Shown piece by piece: positions 16,291 through 25,010 of a stretch of DNA of 64,000 nt. This DNA is from Lujinxingia litoralis. Lineage in GTDB: Bacteria > Myxococcota_A > Bradymonadia > Bradymonadales > Bradymonadaceae. The DNA lies in the NCBI RefSeq assembly GCF_003260125.1, contig NZ_QHKO01000003.1, positions 434,845-498,844 of the forward strand, in the 5' to 3' direction. The number at the start of each line of letters is the position of its first letter. The first letter of the stretch is position 1. Below the pieces are notes generated by a model that was not told the DNA's origin, made no database searches, and saw only the letters and a program-made list of their open reading frames with translations. Position numbers and translations under genes: made by a program.

Positions 16291-16531
16291 CCGTGAACTC
16301 GAATTCGAGTCGGTCGATGATCAGGGCGCGGGCTCTGAGGAGGGCGTCCAGCGGAAGGTGCTCCTCGCTGGCGAGCGCCCGGAGCTCATCTTCATTCAGA
16401 GCTCGGACGTAGGGCCCCGCGACAAGTAGTAGCAGCACCGCTCGCCGCACCTGGTAGGGGTGCGGATCGGTCAAAAGTCGATCCCCCAGTTGTTTTAGCG
16501 TTGTATCCCCGACCATCATCACCTCAGTCAT
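16286..16531 (-). CDS. Small helical protein of unknown function
   Basis: 81 residues, no family recognised. LADLL-like helices (YQVRRAVLLLLVAGP) and the acidic C-terminus LEFEFTE are the main features. Three ATG codons lie close together; GAGG before the third (about residue 6) may define the true start. It sits between the repressor-like gene and the HTH gene and shares their direction, so it probably belongs to the regulatory module. Confidence 0.5.
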   Translation of the reverse strand: MTEVMMVGDTTLKQLGDRLLTDPHPYQVRRAVLLLLVAGPYVRALNEDELRALASEEHLPLDALLRARALIIDRLEFEFTE

Positions 16532-16658
16532 CTGAACTGATGAGCAGGATATCGCCCTTCAAGGGTAGGTCAACTGCGAAGCGTGGCGAGGGTGTTCGTA
16601 TGACGATAAAAGAGCGCGATCGTGGCGGTGGGCCGGCGTCGTCGGCTGGTCGGGGAGC

Positions 16659-17159
16659 TTAGCTCTTGGGAGGAAAGACCAGCTTCAATGCCCACTCGAC
16701 CGAACCCAGGCGTTCGACCCAGGGACCTGTCACCACGGTATTCCAGTGCTCGCGAACCCAGTTTTCCGGCAGATTTGCCCGGGTGATCAGTTCGTGGCTG
16801 GTCAGGGCGACCACCCCCGAATCCGGATCCAGGAACGCCGGAAGCGTGGTCAGCATCAGCGTGATCTCTGGGGAAAGTCTGGCCAGAGCAATGGCATTTC
16901 GCCAGGCGTTGGCTTCGGCGTCGCTTCGTACGTGAGAGCACTCAAGGCGTAGGGATTCCACCGCCTGGCCAGCGGCACGTTCTAGCAGAGCGCGGACACT
17001 GCACTGGAGGGCACGGGCGATCTCGGGGAGGCGATCTTCGGGAGGAGGTTGTCGCTCCCATCGGGAGATCGTCATTTTTGAGACGCCGATCGCGTCGGCC
17101 AGCTCTTGTTGCGTGAGTCCGCGCTGCGTCCTGATGTCTCGGATGGCGAGGCTTAACAT
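16659..17159 (-). CDS. XRE-type HTH regulator, repressor-like
   Basis: 166 residues from the ATG at 17159. The N-terminal GLTQQELADAIGVSKMTISR with W-E-R is a canonical XRE helix-turn-helix (residues about 12-38). The C-terminal half is unlike peptidase repressors and has VALTSHELITRANLPENWV, possibly a second small HTH. The frame is open to an ATG at 17252 inside the operator, but that start has no ribosome site. Divergent from the 17349 gene across the operator, it is the best candidate for the switch protein. Confidence 0.75.
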   Translation of the reverse strand: MLSLAIRDIRTQRGLTQQELADAIGVSKMTISRWERQPPPEDRLPEIARALQCSVRALLERAAGQAVESLRLECSHVRSDAEANAWRNAIALARLSPEITLMLTTLPAFLDPDSGVVALTSHELITRANLPENWVREHWNTVVTGPWVERLGSVEWALKLVFPPKS

Positions 17160-17245
17160 GAGCAATGGCCTGGGAAATCTGGCGAGGAGGAACGCGCGGG
17201 CACCGGATCTCGATAGTACGCAGGTCCTGATAAAGCAACCGTCCT

Positions 17246-17282
17246 TTGACATGTAACGTTACTAACGGTACATGTGTTCAGG
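17246..17282 (+). promoter_or_regulatory. Rightward promoter with operator palindrome in the spacer
   Basis: TTGACA (17246-17251), a 17-bp spacer and TACATG (17269-17274). The spacer holds GTAACGTTAC (17253-17262), inside a longer imperfect inverted repeat, CATGTAACG...CGGTACATG. A repressor bound there would block polymerase directly. It faces the HTH gene at 17349, which has GGAGG before its ATG. Confidence 0.65.
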
Positions 17283-17348
17283 TCCGACGCCTTCGGGTCA
17301 GATGGGCAATGACACTGTCTTCATATCAGGTGCGCTGAAGGAGGATTT

Positions 17349-17843
17349 ATGACGAGGAGACACAAGGCAAGGGTGAGCCCGCGGTCGCTGGCTGAGGTTC
17401 GGAGGGCCCGGGGCTGGACGCAGCGTGAACTCGCCGCGCAGCTCGGGGTCTGCAGTACAACGGTGAGTGTCTGGGAGCGGCGAGGATTGCCGGCCACTCG
17501 TCTCACTCAGGTGGCGGAGCTTTTGGGGGTGGACAGCGCCGAGCTGCTGGCGGGTCAGCCACGGGCTCCGCGCTCCCAGCCGAGGGCCTCCTGGGTGCCG
17601 GCCGGACAGCTGGCCCATGCGCGGATGGAACGCGATGCGTTACGCCGGGCCTACGAGGAGCTTTCCGAGGATCTCAACGCCACGATCGTGGTGTTGGCCG
17701 ATGCGCTGGAGTTTTACGCGGACTACGGCAGCTACATGTTGGCCGACGAGTCACGGCTTCGCCTGCATCGCGGGGGATATCGGCGCGCGATTCTGGAGGA
17801 CGGTGGTTTGCGAGCTCGTCAGGCCCTGGGAGAAGATCTCTGA
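17349..17843 (+). CDS. XRE-family HTH regulator
   Basis: 164 residues. GWTQRELAAQLGVCSTTVSV with W-E-R is a canonical XRE HTH at about residues 22-45. A second helical domain ends in ADALEFYADYGSYMLADESR. The ribosome site AAGGAGGATTT precedes the ATG. It is transcribed away from the leftward tail genes, from the operator-containing promoter, so it may be an antagonist of the 16659 repressor in a Cro/CI-like pair. Confidence 0.75.
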   Translation: MTRRHKARVSPRSLAEVRRARGWTQRELAAQLGVCSTTVSVWERRGLPATRLTQVAELLGVDSAELLAGQPRAPRSQPRASWVPAGQLAHARMERDALRRAYEELSEDLNATIVVLADALEFYADYGSYMLADESRLRLHRGGYRRAILEDGGLRARQALGEDL

Positions 17844-17869
17844 GGGGGGCAGGCTCATCATCAAGAAAC

Positions 17870-17903
17870 GAAAAACCCCCGAAGTCTTTGGGCTTCGGGG
17901 GTT
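17870..17903 (-). terminator. Intrinsic terminator downstream of tRNA-Gly
   Basis: An 11-bp AACCCCCGAAG/CTTCGGGGGTT stem (17874-17884 with 17893-17903); read leftwards the arm runs into TTTTT. It ends the leftward tRNA transcript and may also serve the rightward HTH gene. Confidence 0.8.
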
Positions 17904-17967
17904 ACGAACTTGGCACCCCGGGCGGTACTTGCCACCCGGAGGGCTCGTAAGTTGTTGATTTTATTGA

Positions 17968-18039
<72 letters not shown>

Positions 18040-18094
18040 GAAGGTTCAGGTAGGATAAGCGACCTACTCCGGACGTCAAGTTTAAAGTGCAGGG

Positions 18095-20869
18095 TCAGGA
18101 GACAAGATCGGAGATTTCGCGCAGCGTGTTCCCGGCAGCCTCTCGGAGTGCGTGGCTGAGGGTGTCTCGGCTCAAAAGCTCGTTGAGGGTCTGGTGGGCC
18201 TGGTCGCCATGTCCCAGATCCCGTTCGCAGAGCGCGATCTGGTAGGTGGCGGCGTCTGCGGCCTCCGGGTCGTCGGTGGCCTGTCGGAACTCGTCGAGCG
18301 CTTCGTTAAAAAGCCCCATCTCGCGGTAGGCGATGCCCAGCTCCATGTTGGAGTTGACCACGGTGGAGAAGTCGGGGGCCGGGACCTTGCCGGTGGGGTT
18401 GGCCGCGCTGGGGTTGAACTTCTGTGAGAGGCTGCGCGCCCCAAAGGGGTTGTCGGCCGCGCCCAGGCCGCCGCGCACCTGCATCAGCTGGGCGCGGCGC
18501 TTGGCCAGGCCCGGGTGATGCGGGTTCTGCGCTTCGAAGGCGGTGAGGGCCTCGGCAGCCTCGTCGGTGAGCCCCTGTTGGATGAAGAAGTCGATCTCGG
18601 CCATTTCTCCCATCGGGTCGTCGCCGCCAATGTTGACGTCGCCCCCGGAGACCATGTCGCCGAAGAGGTCCTCGAAGATGTCGTCGGCTTCCACATCGGC
18701 GAAGAGGGCGTTGACGCTGGGGGCATCTGCGACCGGCGCGTCGTCGAGGGCCGAGAAGTCGAGGGCGTCGAGGTCGGCCACATCGTGGCCCAGCTCCATC
18801 TCGACCACGTCGTCGGTCTCAAAGGCCAGCTCATCGTCGGAGACCACGCTGGAGGCGGCGCCGACCTCATCGAAGAGGCCGATGTCGATCTCCTGGATGT
18901 CGGAGAGCTCCAGGGACTCCACATCGTCGAAATCATCGAAATCTTCGATGTCTTCGAAATCACCAAACTCTTCGATGCTCTCGATGTCGCCCATCGAGAG
19001 GGGGTCGGCGGCGTCGGTGGGCTGGTCGAGGCCGGTCTCCAGGGCCTCGTTGGCGGTGCCAAAAGCCGAATCCAGCGTCTCCAGCGCGGCGCTCACCGCG
19101 TCGGGAGCGTCGAACTCTTCGGAGGGAGGCAGAAAATCGACCACCGAGTCGTCGAGGAAGAGAAGATCGTCTTCGTCGTCGGGGGGTAAGGGCTCGACAA
19201 ACTCGTCGATGCGCTCGACGTCGACCTGGACGGTGCCCGGCTCCTCGGTGGCGTCGACGACTTCGAGGGCGTCGATGGAGATCTCGGCGATGTCGTCGCT
19301 GGTCGGCGGCGTCGTGAGATCCAGTCCCAGGGCCTGCGCGCGGACGTGCACGGCCCGCGGGTTGGGCGCGACCTCCAGGGCCTCATGCAGGAAGTCGTAG
19401 GCGCGCAGCGGGGTGTCGACGGTGAGCTCGGCCAGGGTGATCAGCGTGCGGTACGCGCTCTGCCGATCCCCGGTGGCACGCGCCAGATCGAGGAGCTGCT
19501 GATGGGCCACCAGGCTTTGAGGGGAGCGCTCCAGCGCGGCGTTGATCGCGGCGATGGCTTTGTCGTAGAGGCCGTACTTCAAAAAGACCTGACACTCGCT
19601 GAGCATCTGCCGGACTTCGCTTTCGCTGACCGGCTGGCGTGGGAGCGGCTCGATCTCCACGAGCTCCGGGGCGCTCTCTTCGTCGAGAAACTCCACCTCG
19701 TTGGTGATGTCGACAAAGGCCTCCTCCGAGGAGGTCTGCGGCGCCGGCGCGGTTGCGGTCGGAGCCGAGGGCGCGGTCGGAGCCGAGGGCGCCGGGGTTG
19801 GCACCGACGAGGCGTAGGCGGCCGGGGCCAGGGCCGGCTCGGGCTCGTCATCGAGAAACTCGATGTCGTCGAGCTCGTCGAGATCGTCGTCGAGAAACTC
19901 GACCTGGTCCGTCTCGTAGGCCGGCACCGGGGTGTGCTGCGCCGCGCGCCGCGCGCCGCTCTCCTGGGAGGATGCCCCCGCACCCAGGGCCTCGCGGGCC
20001 CGGGCGTTGGAGGGATCGAGGCGCGCGATACGACGCCAGACATTGGAGGCATCGGCCTCTCGGTGGGCCGCAGTGTAGAGCGCGGGCAGCGAGAGGAGCA
20101 CCAGGACGGCTTTGTCATCACGCCCGAGGCGCTCGAAGGTGTCGCCGAGCATCTCCAGGGTTTCGATATCTTCGGGAAGCTCCCGAAAGAGCATCTGCAG
20201 GTGCTGCAGGGCGCTTTGCTCGTCGCGGCGATCCAGGTGCAGGCGCACGACCCGCTTGCGCAGGTCGTGGCGTTGCGGGGTCAAAAAGAGCATGCGCTCC
20301 AGCACCTGCAAGAGCTCGTCGTGACGCCCCTCGTCATCGAGTTTGGTGGCGCAGAAGCTAAAGGCATCCAGCGCCTGATCGTTGAGACCATCGCGGGTGT
20401 AGCGTTCGGCCAGTTGAATGCGCAGGCCCACATCCTCGGCGTCGATGCGGACCATGTGTTCGAGCATCTGACGCTGCCGCTCGGCGTCACCGGCCTCTTT
20501 GTACATGCGCTGGGCCTGATGAAAGGAGCGCAGCGCGTCTTTGAGCCGGCCCAGCCGGAAGTAGCACTCACCGATGGCGTGATGCAGGGCCACGTCGTCC
20601 TGATCCAGGCGTTGGGCCTGTTTGTAGACGGCGATGGCCTTCTCGTACATGTCCTGCTGGGCGTAGCGGTCGGCCACGGTTTTGTACGAGGTGAGCGCCT
20701 CCTCGATCCGATCGAGTTTGACGTAGAGGTCGCCGCATTTCAGCAGCGCGCGAAGATCGGAGGGATCGTCTTCGGCCAGGAGCACATACTCCTTGAGGGC
20801 CTTATCCCAGTTGCCCTTGCGGATGTGTTTCTGAGCCGCGGTGAGCACTTTGTTACGGTTGATCGACAC
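18095..20869 (-). CDS. Large tetratricopeptide-repeat protein
   Basis: 924 residues from the GTG at 20869, which begins (M)SINRNKVLTAAQKHI; this motif start and AGGG upstream are preferred to a longer frame. About ten TPR-like units fill the first third (KALKEYVLLAEDDPSDLRAL, EKAIAVYKQAQRLD). A long very acidic, Ala/Pro/Asp-rich region follows, and further TPRs lie near residues 470-560 and at the C-terminus (ELGIAYREMGLFNEALDEF). It has no signal peptide or membrane segment, so it is a cytoplasmic scaffold. Similar proteins are frequent in Myxococcota-type genomes; its partner is unknown. The roadblock protein and EF-P genes precede it in the same direction. Confidence 0.75.
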   Translation of the reverse strand: MSINRNKVLTAAQKHIRKGNWDKALKEYVLLAEDDPSDLRALLKCGDLYVKLDRIEEALTSYKTVADRYAQQDMYEKAIAVYKQAQRLDQDDVALHHAIGECYFRLGRLKDALRSFHQAQRMYKEAGDAERQRQMLEHMVRIDAEDVGLRIQLAERYTRDGLNDQALDAFSFCATKLDDEGRHDELLQVLERMLFLTPQRHDLRKRVVRLHLDRRDEQSALQHLQMLFRELPEDIETLEMLGDTFERLGRDDKAVLVLLSLPALYTAAHREADASNVWRRIARLDPSNARAREALGAGASSQESGARRAAQHTPVPAYETDQVEFLDDDLDELDDIEFLDDEPEPALAPAAYASSVPTPAPSAPTAPSAPTATAPAPQTSSEEAFVDITNEVEFLDEESAPELVEIEPLPRQPVSESEVRQMLSECQVFLKYGLYDKAIAAINAALERSPQSLVAHQQLLDLARATGDRQSAYRTLITLAELTVDTPLRAYDFLHEALEVAPNPRAVHVRAQALGLDLTTPPTSDDIAEISIDALEVVDATEEPGTVQVDVERIDEFVEPLPPDDEDDLLFLDDSVVDFLPPSEEFDAPDAVSAALETLDSAFGTANEALETGLDQPTDAADPLSMGDIESIEEFGDFEDIEDFDDFDDVESLELSDIQEIDIGLFDEVGAASSVVSDDELAFETDDVVEMELGHDVADLDALDFSALDDAPVADAPSVNALFADVEADDIFEDLFGDMVSGGDVNIGGDDPMGEMAEIDFFIQQGLTDEAAEALTAFEAQNPHHPGLAKRRAQLMQVRGGLGAADNPFGARSLSQKFNPSAANPTGKVPAPDFSTVVNSNMELGIAYREMGLFNEALDEFRQATDDPEAADAATYQIALCERDLGHGDQAHQTLNELLSRDTLSHALREAAGNTLREISDLVS

Positions 20870-21068
20870 GAGGAACCCTGGCTCGTCGTCAGACGGGAAA
20901 GCCCCCGGCCCGGTCTCTATGGCCGCCCGGGTACAGGTCTTGAGGGCTTTGAGGAGGAGGGCCCCGACAAAAAGGGGCCCGGCGTAGTACATCCGGGGCC
21001 GATGGGCGCTCGCCCACCGGCCCCACGTCCGACACAAAGCTTAAGCCGGACGATTTATTTTCGAGGCG

Positions 21069-21632
21069 TTATTTGTTGACGCGCTCCACAAATTCGCCGG
21101 TGCGGGTATCGACCTTCACGAACTGGCCCATCTCCAGGTAGAGCGGGGCCTGAACGACGTGGCCGGTCTCCAGCGTGGCGGGCTTGGTGGCGCCCTGCGC
21201 GGTGTCGCCTTTGAAGCCCGGATCGGTCTGGGTGACTTCCAGGATCACAAAGGTGGGCGGCTCCACGCTGATCGCGTTGCCGTTGTGGAAGAGCACATCC
21301 ACTTCCAGGTTGTCTTTGAGGAAGGGAATGACGTCGCTGACGGCATCTTTGCTCAGGCGAAGCTGCTCGTAGGTGTCGGTGTCCATAAACACGTAATGGA
21401 CGTCTTCGGGGTAGAGGTACTGCATGGTGCGCGATTCGAGGTTGGGCGTATCGACCTTGTCACCGCTGCGGTAGGTCTGATCCAGGACGCGACCGGAAAC
21501 CAGGCTCTTGATGCGGGTTTTTACAAAGGCCACACCTTTGCCGGGCTTGACGTGCTGGCAGTCGATGATGACGTAGGGCTCACCATCGACCTCGATTTTA
21601 AGGTTTTTACGAAAGTCCTGGGTGCTGATCAT
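21069..21632 (-). CDS. efp: Elongation factor P
   Basis: 187 residues with the three-domain EF-P layout: an N-terminal KOW-like domain with CQHVKPGKGVAFVKT, an OB domain with SGDKVDTPNLESRTMQYLY, and a C-terminal OB domain with DTRTGEFVERV. The loop lysine, K32 in KPGKG, is where lysylation or rhamnosylation-type modification would occur in homologues. EF-P relieves ribosome stalling at polyproline runs, relevant here given many Pro-rich proteins. The modification enzymes are not in the window. Confidence 0.96.
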   Translation of the reverse strand: MISTQDFRKNLKIEVDGEPYVIIDCQHVKPGKGVAFVKTRIKSLVSGRVLDQTYRSGDKVDTPNLESRTMQYLYPEDVHYVFMDTDTYEQLRLSKDAVSDVIPFLKDNLEVDVLFHNGNAISVEPPTFVILEVTQTDPGFKGDTAQGATKPATLETGHVVQAPLYLEMGQFVKVDTRTGEFVERVNK

Positions 21633-21707
21633 GGAGTCGCTCTCAGTGCTGGGTCGGTCCCTTCATTCAGGGGCGTCGTCGGGTGGAGAGGGGAGATTCT
21701 GACGCAT

Positions 21708-21733
21708 GCTCCCGGCGCCAACGCGCCGGGAGC
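21708..21733. other. Perfect 11-bp hairpin upstream of efp
   Basis: GCTCCCGGCGC (21708-21718) pairs with GCGCCGGGAGC (21723-21733) around a CAAC loop. It is between the roadblock gene stop and the efp start. No U-tract on either side, so it may stabilise or pause a transcript rather than terminate it. Confidence 0.4.
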
Positions 21734-21799
21734 CTCATCAAAAGCCCCGAGCCTTTCAAAACGTGTGGGGCGGTCGGGTGACCGCGCGGTGGCGCCCAA

Positions 21800-22156
21800 T
21801 CAGCGCATCTCGCGCTCCACAAAGGGGGAGATCAGCCGCAACATGGTCTGGCCACGGTTGACGTTCCCTTCCACGGAGAGGGCGAGAATAAGCAGATATT
21901 CCTCGGCGACCACCTTGGCCAGCGCCGTGATCGTGCCGGCGGTGATGCTCACCTCGTTGACCTCGCCCACATCGTAGATCTGCAGGCGACGAAACTTGTC
22001 GAGGAGGTTGCTCAGTTCAATGGCCACCGCGCTCATTTGTGGCAGCTCTTCGTCTTTGTAGACGCTGTCAATCGGGATGCCGTCAAAGCCAATGAGCAGG
22101 CAGCCGATGGCGCCCTCGACGTTGTTGACCACACTGGTCAACTTTTGCTTGAACAT
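21800..22156 (-). CDS. Roadblock/LC7 domain protein
   Basis: 118 residues, a single roadblock/LC7 fold: VEGAIGCLLIGFDGIPIDSV at the N-terminus, a central long helix with AIELSNLLDKFRR, and EYLLILALSVEGNVNRGQ in the C-terminal strand. The family includes MglB, which regulates the polarity GTPase MglA in Myxococcus. No MglA is next to it, so an MglB role is unproven. It probably shares a transcript with efp. Confidence 0.85.
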   Translation of the reverse strand: MFKQKLTSVVNNVEGAIGCLLIGFDGIPIDSVYKDEELPQMSAVAIELSNLLDKFRRLQIYDVGEVNEVSITAGTITALAKVVAEEYLLILALSVEGNVNRGQTMLRLISPFVEREMR

Positions 22157-22463
22157 GAAACCTCCAGAAGTGGCAAACCCCTCGGCCTGGCCCGGCCAGG
22201 AGTGCTCGCGGCGGTTGGACGGGGCAACTTTCCAACAGAGGGGCGTTCAAGGTCAAGAGCCTACCGCGTGCGCCGGGCCGCTGTACAGCCGCTAACGCGC
22301 CGCGTAAGGCGGGGTTCGTTGCTTGAGGACGCGCCGCTATGATACCACCGGCGCCCCTGAGTGCCCTGCGCGCGCTTTGGATGTGTTTTACCGAAGGAGC
22401 GCCCTGCTTTAGGCGACGCGCGCGCCTGCACGTGTGGCTCGGAGGGGAGAGGTGAACGTAAGG

Positions 22464-22482
22464 ACGATCCGCAGCGGATCGT
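22464..22482. promoter_or_regulatory. 19-bp perfect inverted repeat upstream of GT-C gene
   Basis: ACGATCCGC-A-GCGGATCGT, 38 bases before the start codon at 22521, in the 364-bp gap (22157-22520) between divergent genes. The one-base centre makes a double-strand operator likelier than an RNA hairpin. The rest of the gap shows no convincing gene; TATGAT at about 22336 could be a -10 element, without a clear -35. Confidence 0.4.
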
Positions 22483-22520
22483 TTCGAGCACAGGCGGCCC
22501 GGCGCCGCGGTGAGGATAGC

Positions 22521-25010
22521 ATGATGGCGAGAGTCGTTGCCGCGTTGGTCGTGGCCATGAGTGCGGTGTTGGTGATCGGGAGCGCGGGCAACCTGGGCAT
22601 CTGGGAGCCCTGGGAGTCGGGGGCGGTGCGTCTGGCGATGGAGGTCGACGCCGAGGCCCCGGTCGAGGAGGAGGGCGCCGAGGCTGAGGCCGCCAGAGAA
22701 CCCGCCGCGACGCCGGATGAGGGACGCTTCTCGGGGCTGCGGCTCTGGCTCTTAAGCTCTCAGGTCGATGCACAGCCGGTGGTGGAGTCTGGCGAGATCG
22801 GTCGGGCCGAGCGCAGCGCCCGCGCGCCGGTGATGATCATGGGGCTTTTGCTCCTGCTCGGGGTCTGGCTCTGGACGCGCCGCTTTCTCGGGGAGCGCGC
22901 CGGCGCGATGAGCGCGGTGGTGCTGGCGACGACGCCGGCGATGATCCTGGGGGCGATCTTTGTGTCGGGACCCATGGCGCTGATGTTCACCAGCTCGCTG
23001 GCGGTGCTGGGGTTGCTGGCCGTGGCGCTGACGTCGCAGGCGCGGCGTGAGGCCTCGGAGGAGACCTCGGGCCTGAAGCTCTCGGCGGCCGACTACGGCT
23101 GGCTGGGCATGGGCGCGGCCACGCTGGCGCTGGCGGTGTGGGAGGCCGGCGTCGTGGGCCTGGCCCTGCCGGTGCTCACCCTGGGGCTGGTCGCGCTGCT
23201 GGAGTGGCGCGCCCGCGGGGGCGGTCGCCCGGTGGGGCGCGTGTTGCTCCATTGGCCGGGGCTTGTGTGGGTGGCGCCGGCCCTGGTGACGCTGGTGCTT
23301 TTGGGCCAGGAGCAGGGCTTTGGCCACCTCTTAAGCCAGATGGCGTTTGCCGAAGACGTGAACGCATCGGGGACCTTCGCCTGGTGGCTGCGCCAGATTG
23401 GGTTTGGGTTCTTCCCCTGGTTTGCGCTCTCGTTTGCGGCCTACGGCTACATGAGCTGGCGCCTTGCTGGCGAGTCGGAGGGCGATGGCGAGCCGGTTGA
23501 TGTGGGGAGTGCCGCGATCGCGCGGGTGCTGATGCTCTGGCCGGCGGTGGCCTTTGTGGTCATGGTGATCGGCGGGCGCTGGGGCCACGCCAGCTACGCG
23601 GCCTTTGTGCCGCTGGCGCTGGGCGTGGGCTGGGCGCTCTCGGATCGGCGCTACTGGGATGAGCTGCGCCTGAAGCCTCAGCTCTACCTCCTGATCGCGC
23701 TCAGCGTGATCTTTGTGGTCATGATGCTGGGCAAAGATCTGGAGCGCTTCCCGCCGCGCCTGGTCGAGTTGGTGACCGGCGGACAGGATGAGCTGGGCCT
23801 TGGCGAGGACTACGAGCTGGGGCGCGCGCTCAAGCTGTGGAAGTACGGGTATGTGGCGCTGCTGGCGGCCTATTTTGCCGGGGCGCTGAGCTGGCTGGTC
23901 TTTGCCTGGCGCGATCTCAAGGTGTTCTGGGCCTGGCTGGGGCGCAGCTGGCGCACCTGGCGCGGCAAGGAGGAGGCGCCACAGCGTCAGGAGCCGGTGA
24001 GCGAGGCCGCCGAGGTGGCGTTGGAGAGCCCTGGCGAGGTGCGTGCGGCCGAGCGCGAGGCCTTCCGCCAGGGCTCGGGGCCGCTGCAGCGCCTGGCGGC
24101 CTTTGCCGAAGGGTATCGAGGCCTGGTGATCGTGGCCACGCTCGGGGCGCTGAGCTGGGCCCTGCTTCTGGTCGGGGTGTTTTTGCCCGATCTCGATTCT
24201 AACCTCTCCAACCGCAAGGTCGTGGCCAGCTATCTGGAGGTGCGTCAGGACGATGAGCCCCTCTTGCGTTATGGCTTCGACGCCAGCGACTCCGACTTCT
24301 ATGTGCGGGGGCTGGAGTCGATCGCCCACGCCCGCGCGTTCAATGCGCGTTTTGCGGATGAGGAGCGCTTCTTTGCGCTGATCCCCCGCGATCGCCTGGC
24401 CGCGGTGCACTCCGATGTGCGTCGTGCCCATAAGGCCGACCTGGTGGTGGTCGATAACAGCTCATCGACGATGGTGCTGGTGAGCAACCAGCTGGGCCCG
24501 GGCGAAGTCGATCAGAGCCCGCTGGCCGGCGTGCTGCTCGACGCGCTGCCCGAGAGCGCCTCGCCGATCACCGTGGAGAATACGCCGGGCGAGTCGCCGG
24601 AGTTTAATCGGCAGATCGCGCTGATCGGTTATGAGCTCAACAAGAAGGGCGCTGAGGGGCAGCCGCCGGTGTACGCCTGGGGCGAAGAGCTGGAGATGAC
24701 CCTCTACTTCGAGACTCTGCGGCGAGTGACCAGCGATCAGGAGATCTTCGTGCATATCGACACTCCCGGAAATCGCATCGGGGCGGATCACGATCCGGTG
24801 GGCGGTCATTACCCGACCAACCGCTGGCTGGAGGGCGATATCGTGAGCGATCGCCACAGCCTGACCATCGATCGCTACTCGACGCCCGGGACCTACACCA
24901 TCTGGATGGGCTTTTACCGGGGTGAGAAGCGCATGCAGGTCACCCCGCGTAAGGGCCAGGATGGCCAGAACCGGGTGAAGGTGGCCACGATTGAGATTGA
25001 GGCGTTCTGA
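22521..25010 (+). CDS. ArnT/GT39-like membrane glycosyltransferase
   Basis: 829 residues from the ATG at 22521 (GAGGATAGC upstream). The N-terminus has a membrane segment followed by GNLGIWEPWESG, which resembles the first luminal loop of ArnT/GT-C transferases (WEPWE). About ten further membrane helices are spread between residues 105 and 560. A soluble C-terminal domain follows, with VYAWGEELEMTLYFETL and a closing TYTIWMGFYRGEKRM beta segment. It likely moves a sugar from a polyprenyl carrier at the periplasmic face. An Ala/Glu-rich insertion splits the first loop. The next gene starts at its stop codon, so the two are coupled. Confidence 0.65.
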   Translation: MMARVVAALVVAMSAVLVIGSAGNLGIWEPWESGAVRLAMEVDAEAPVEEEGAEAEAAREPAATPDEGRFSGLRLWLLSSQVDAQPVVESGEIGRAERSARAPVMIMGLLLLLGVWLWTRRFLGERAGAMSAVVLATTPAMILGAIFVSGPMALMFTSSLAVLGLLAVALTSQARREASEETSGLKLSAADYGWLGMGAATLALAVWEAGVVGLALPVLTLGLVALLEWRARGGGRPVGRVLLHWPGLVWVAPALVTLVLLGQEQGFGHLLSQMAFAEDVNASGTFAWWLRQIGFGFFPWFALSFAAYGYMSWRLAGESEGDGEPVDVGSAAIARVLMLWPAVAFVVMVIGGRWGHASYAAFVPLALGVGWALSDRRYWDELRLKPQLYLLIALSVIFVVMMLGKDLERFPPRLVELVTGGQDELGLGEDYELGRALKLWKYGYVALLAAYFAGALSWLVFAWRDLKVFWAWLGRSWRTWRGKEEAPQRQEPVSEAAEVALESPGEVRAAEREAFRQGSGPLQRLAAFAEGYRGLVIVATLGALSWALLLVGVFLPDLDSNLSNRKVVASYLEVRQDDEPLLRYGFDASDSDFYVRGLESIAHARAFNARFADEERFFALIPRDRLAAVHSDVRRAHKADLVVVDNSSSTMVLVSNQLGPGEVDQSPLAGVLLDALPESASPITVENTPGESPEFNRQIALIGYELNKKGAEGQPPVYAWGEELEMTLYFETLRRVTSDQEIFVHIDTPGNRIGADHDPVGGHYPTNRWLEGDIVSDRHSLTIDRYSTPGTYTIWMGFYRGEKRMQVTPRKGQDGQNRVKVATIEIEAF

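Larger units (their letters stand above)
1037..17843 (-). mobile_element. Contractile phage-tail-like particle (tailocin) locus
   Basis: A leftward block of tail genes in canonical late order: neck terminator, sheath, tube, putative chaperones, tape measure, Dit-like, plug, hub, spike, J, gp25/W, DUF2612-like, fibres, then endolysin, holin-like, spanin-like and a coupled metallophosphoesterase. Small DNA-binding proteins sit at the upstream end. Many junctions are 1-4 base overlaps. No capsid, portal, terminase, protease, integrase or replication gene is present between 563 and 17,843, so the locus encodes tails and lysis only. It lacks the AAA+ ATPase of extracellular contractile injection systems, and the lysis cassette favours R-type bacteriocin-like release. 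A decayed prophage is possible, but the genes look intact. Confidence 0.8.

Noticed and set aside
16297..16310. Palindrome ACTCGAATTCGAGT beside the operator cluster
   Set aside because: It lies in the coding 3' end of a small gene whose Glu-Phe codons create it, and it has no second copy at the divergent promoter.
1037..17843. Extracellular contractile injection system or type VI secretion
   Set aside because: No AAA+ ATPase, no toxin-loading gene and no membrane complex; a phage lysis cassette is present instead.
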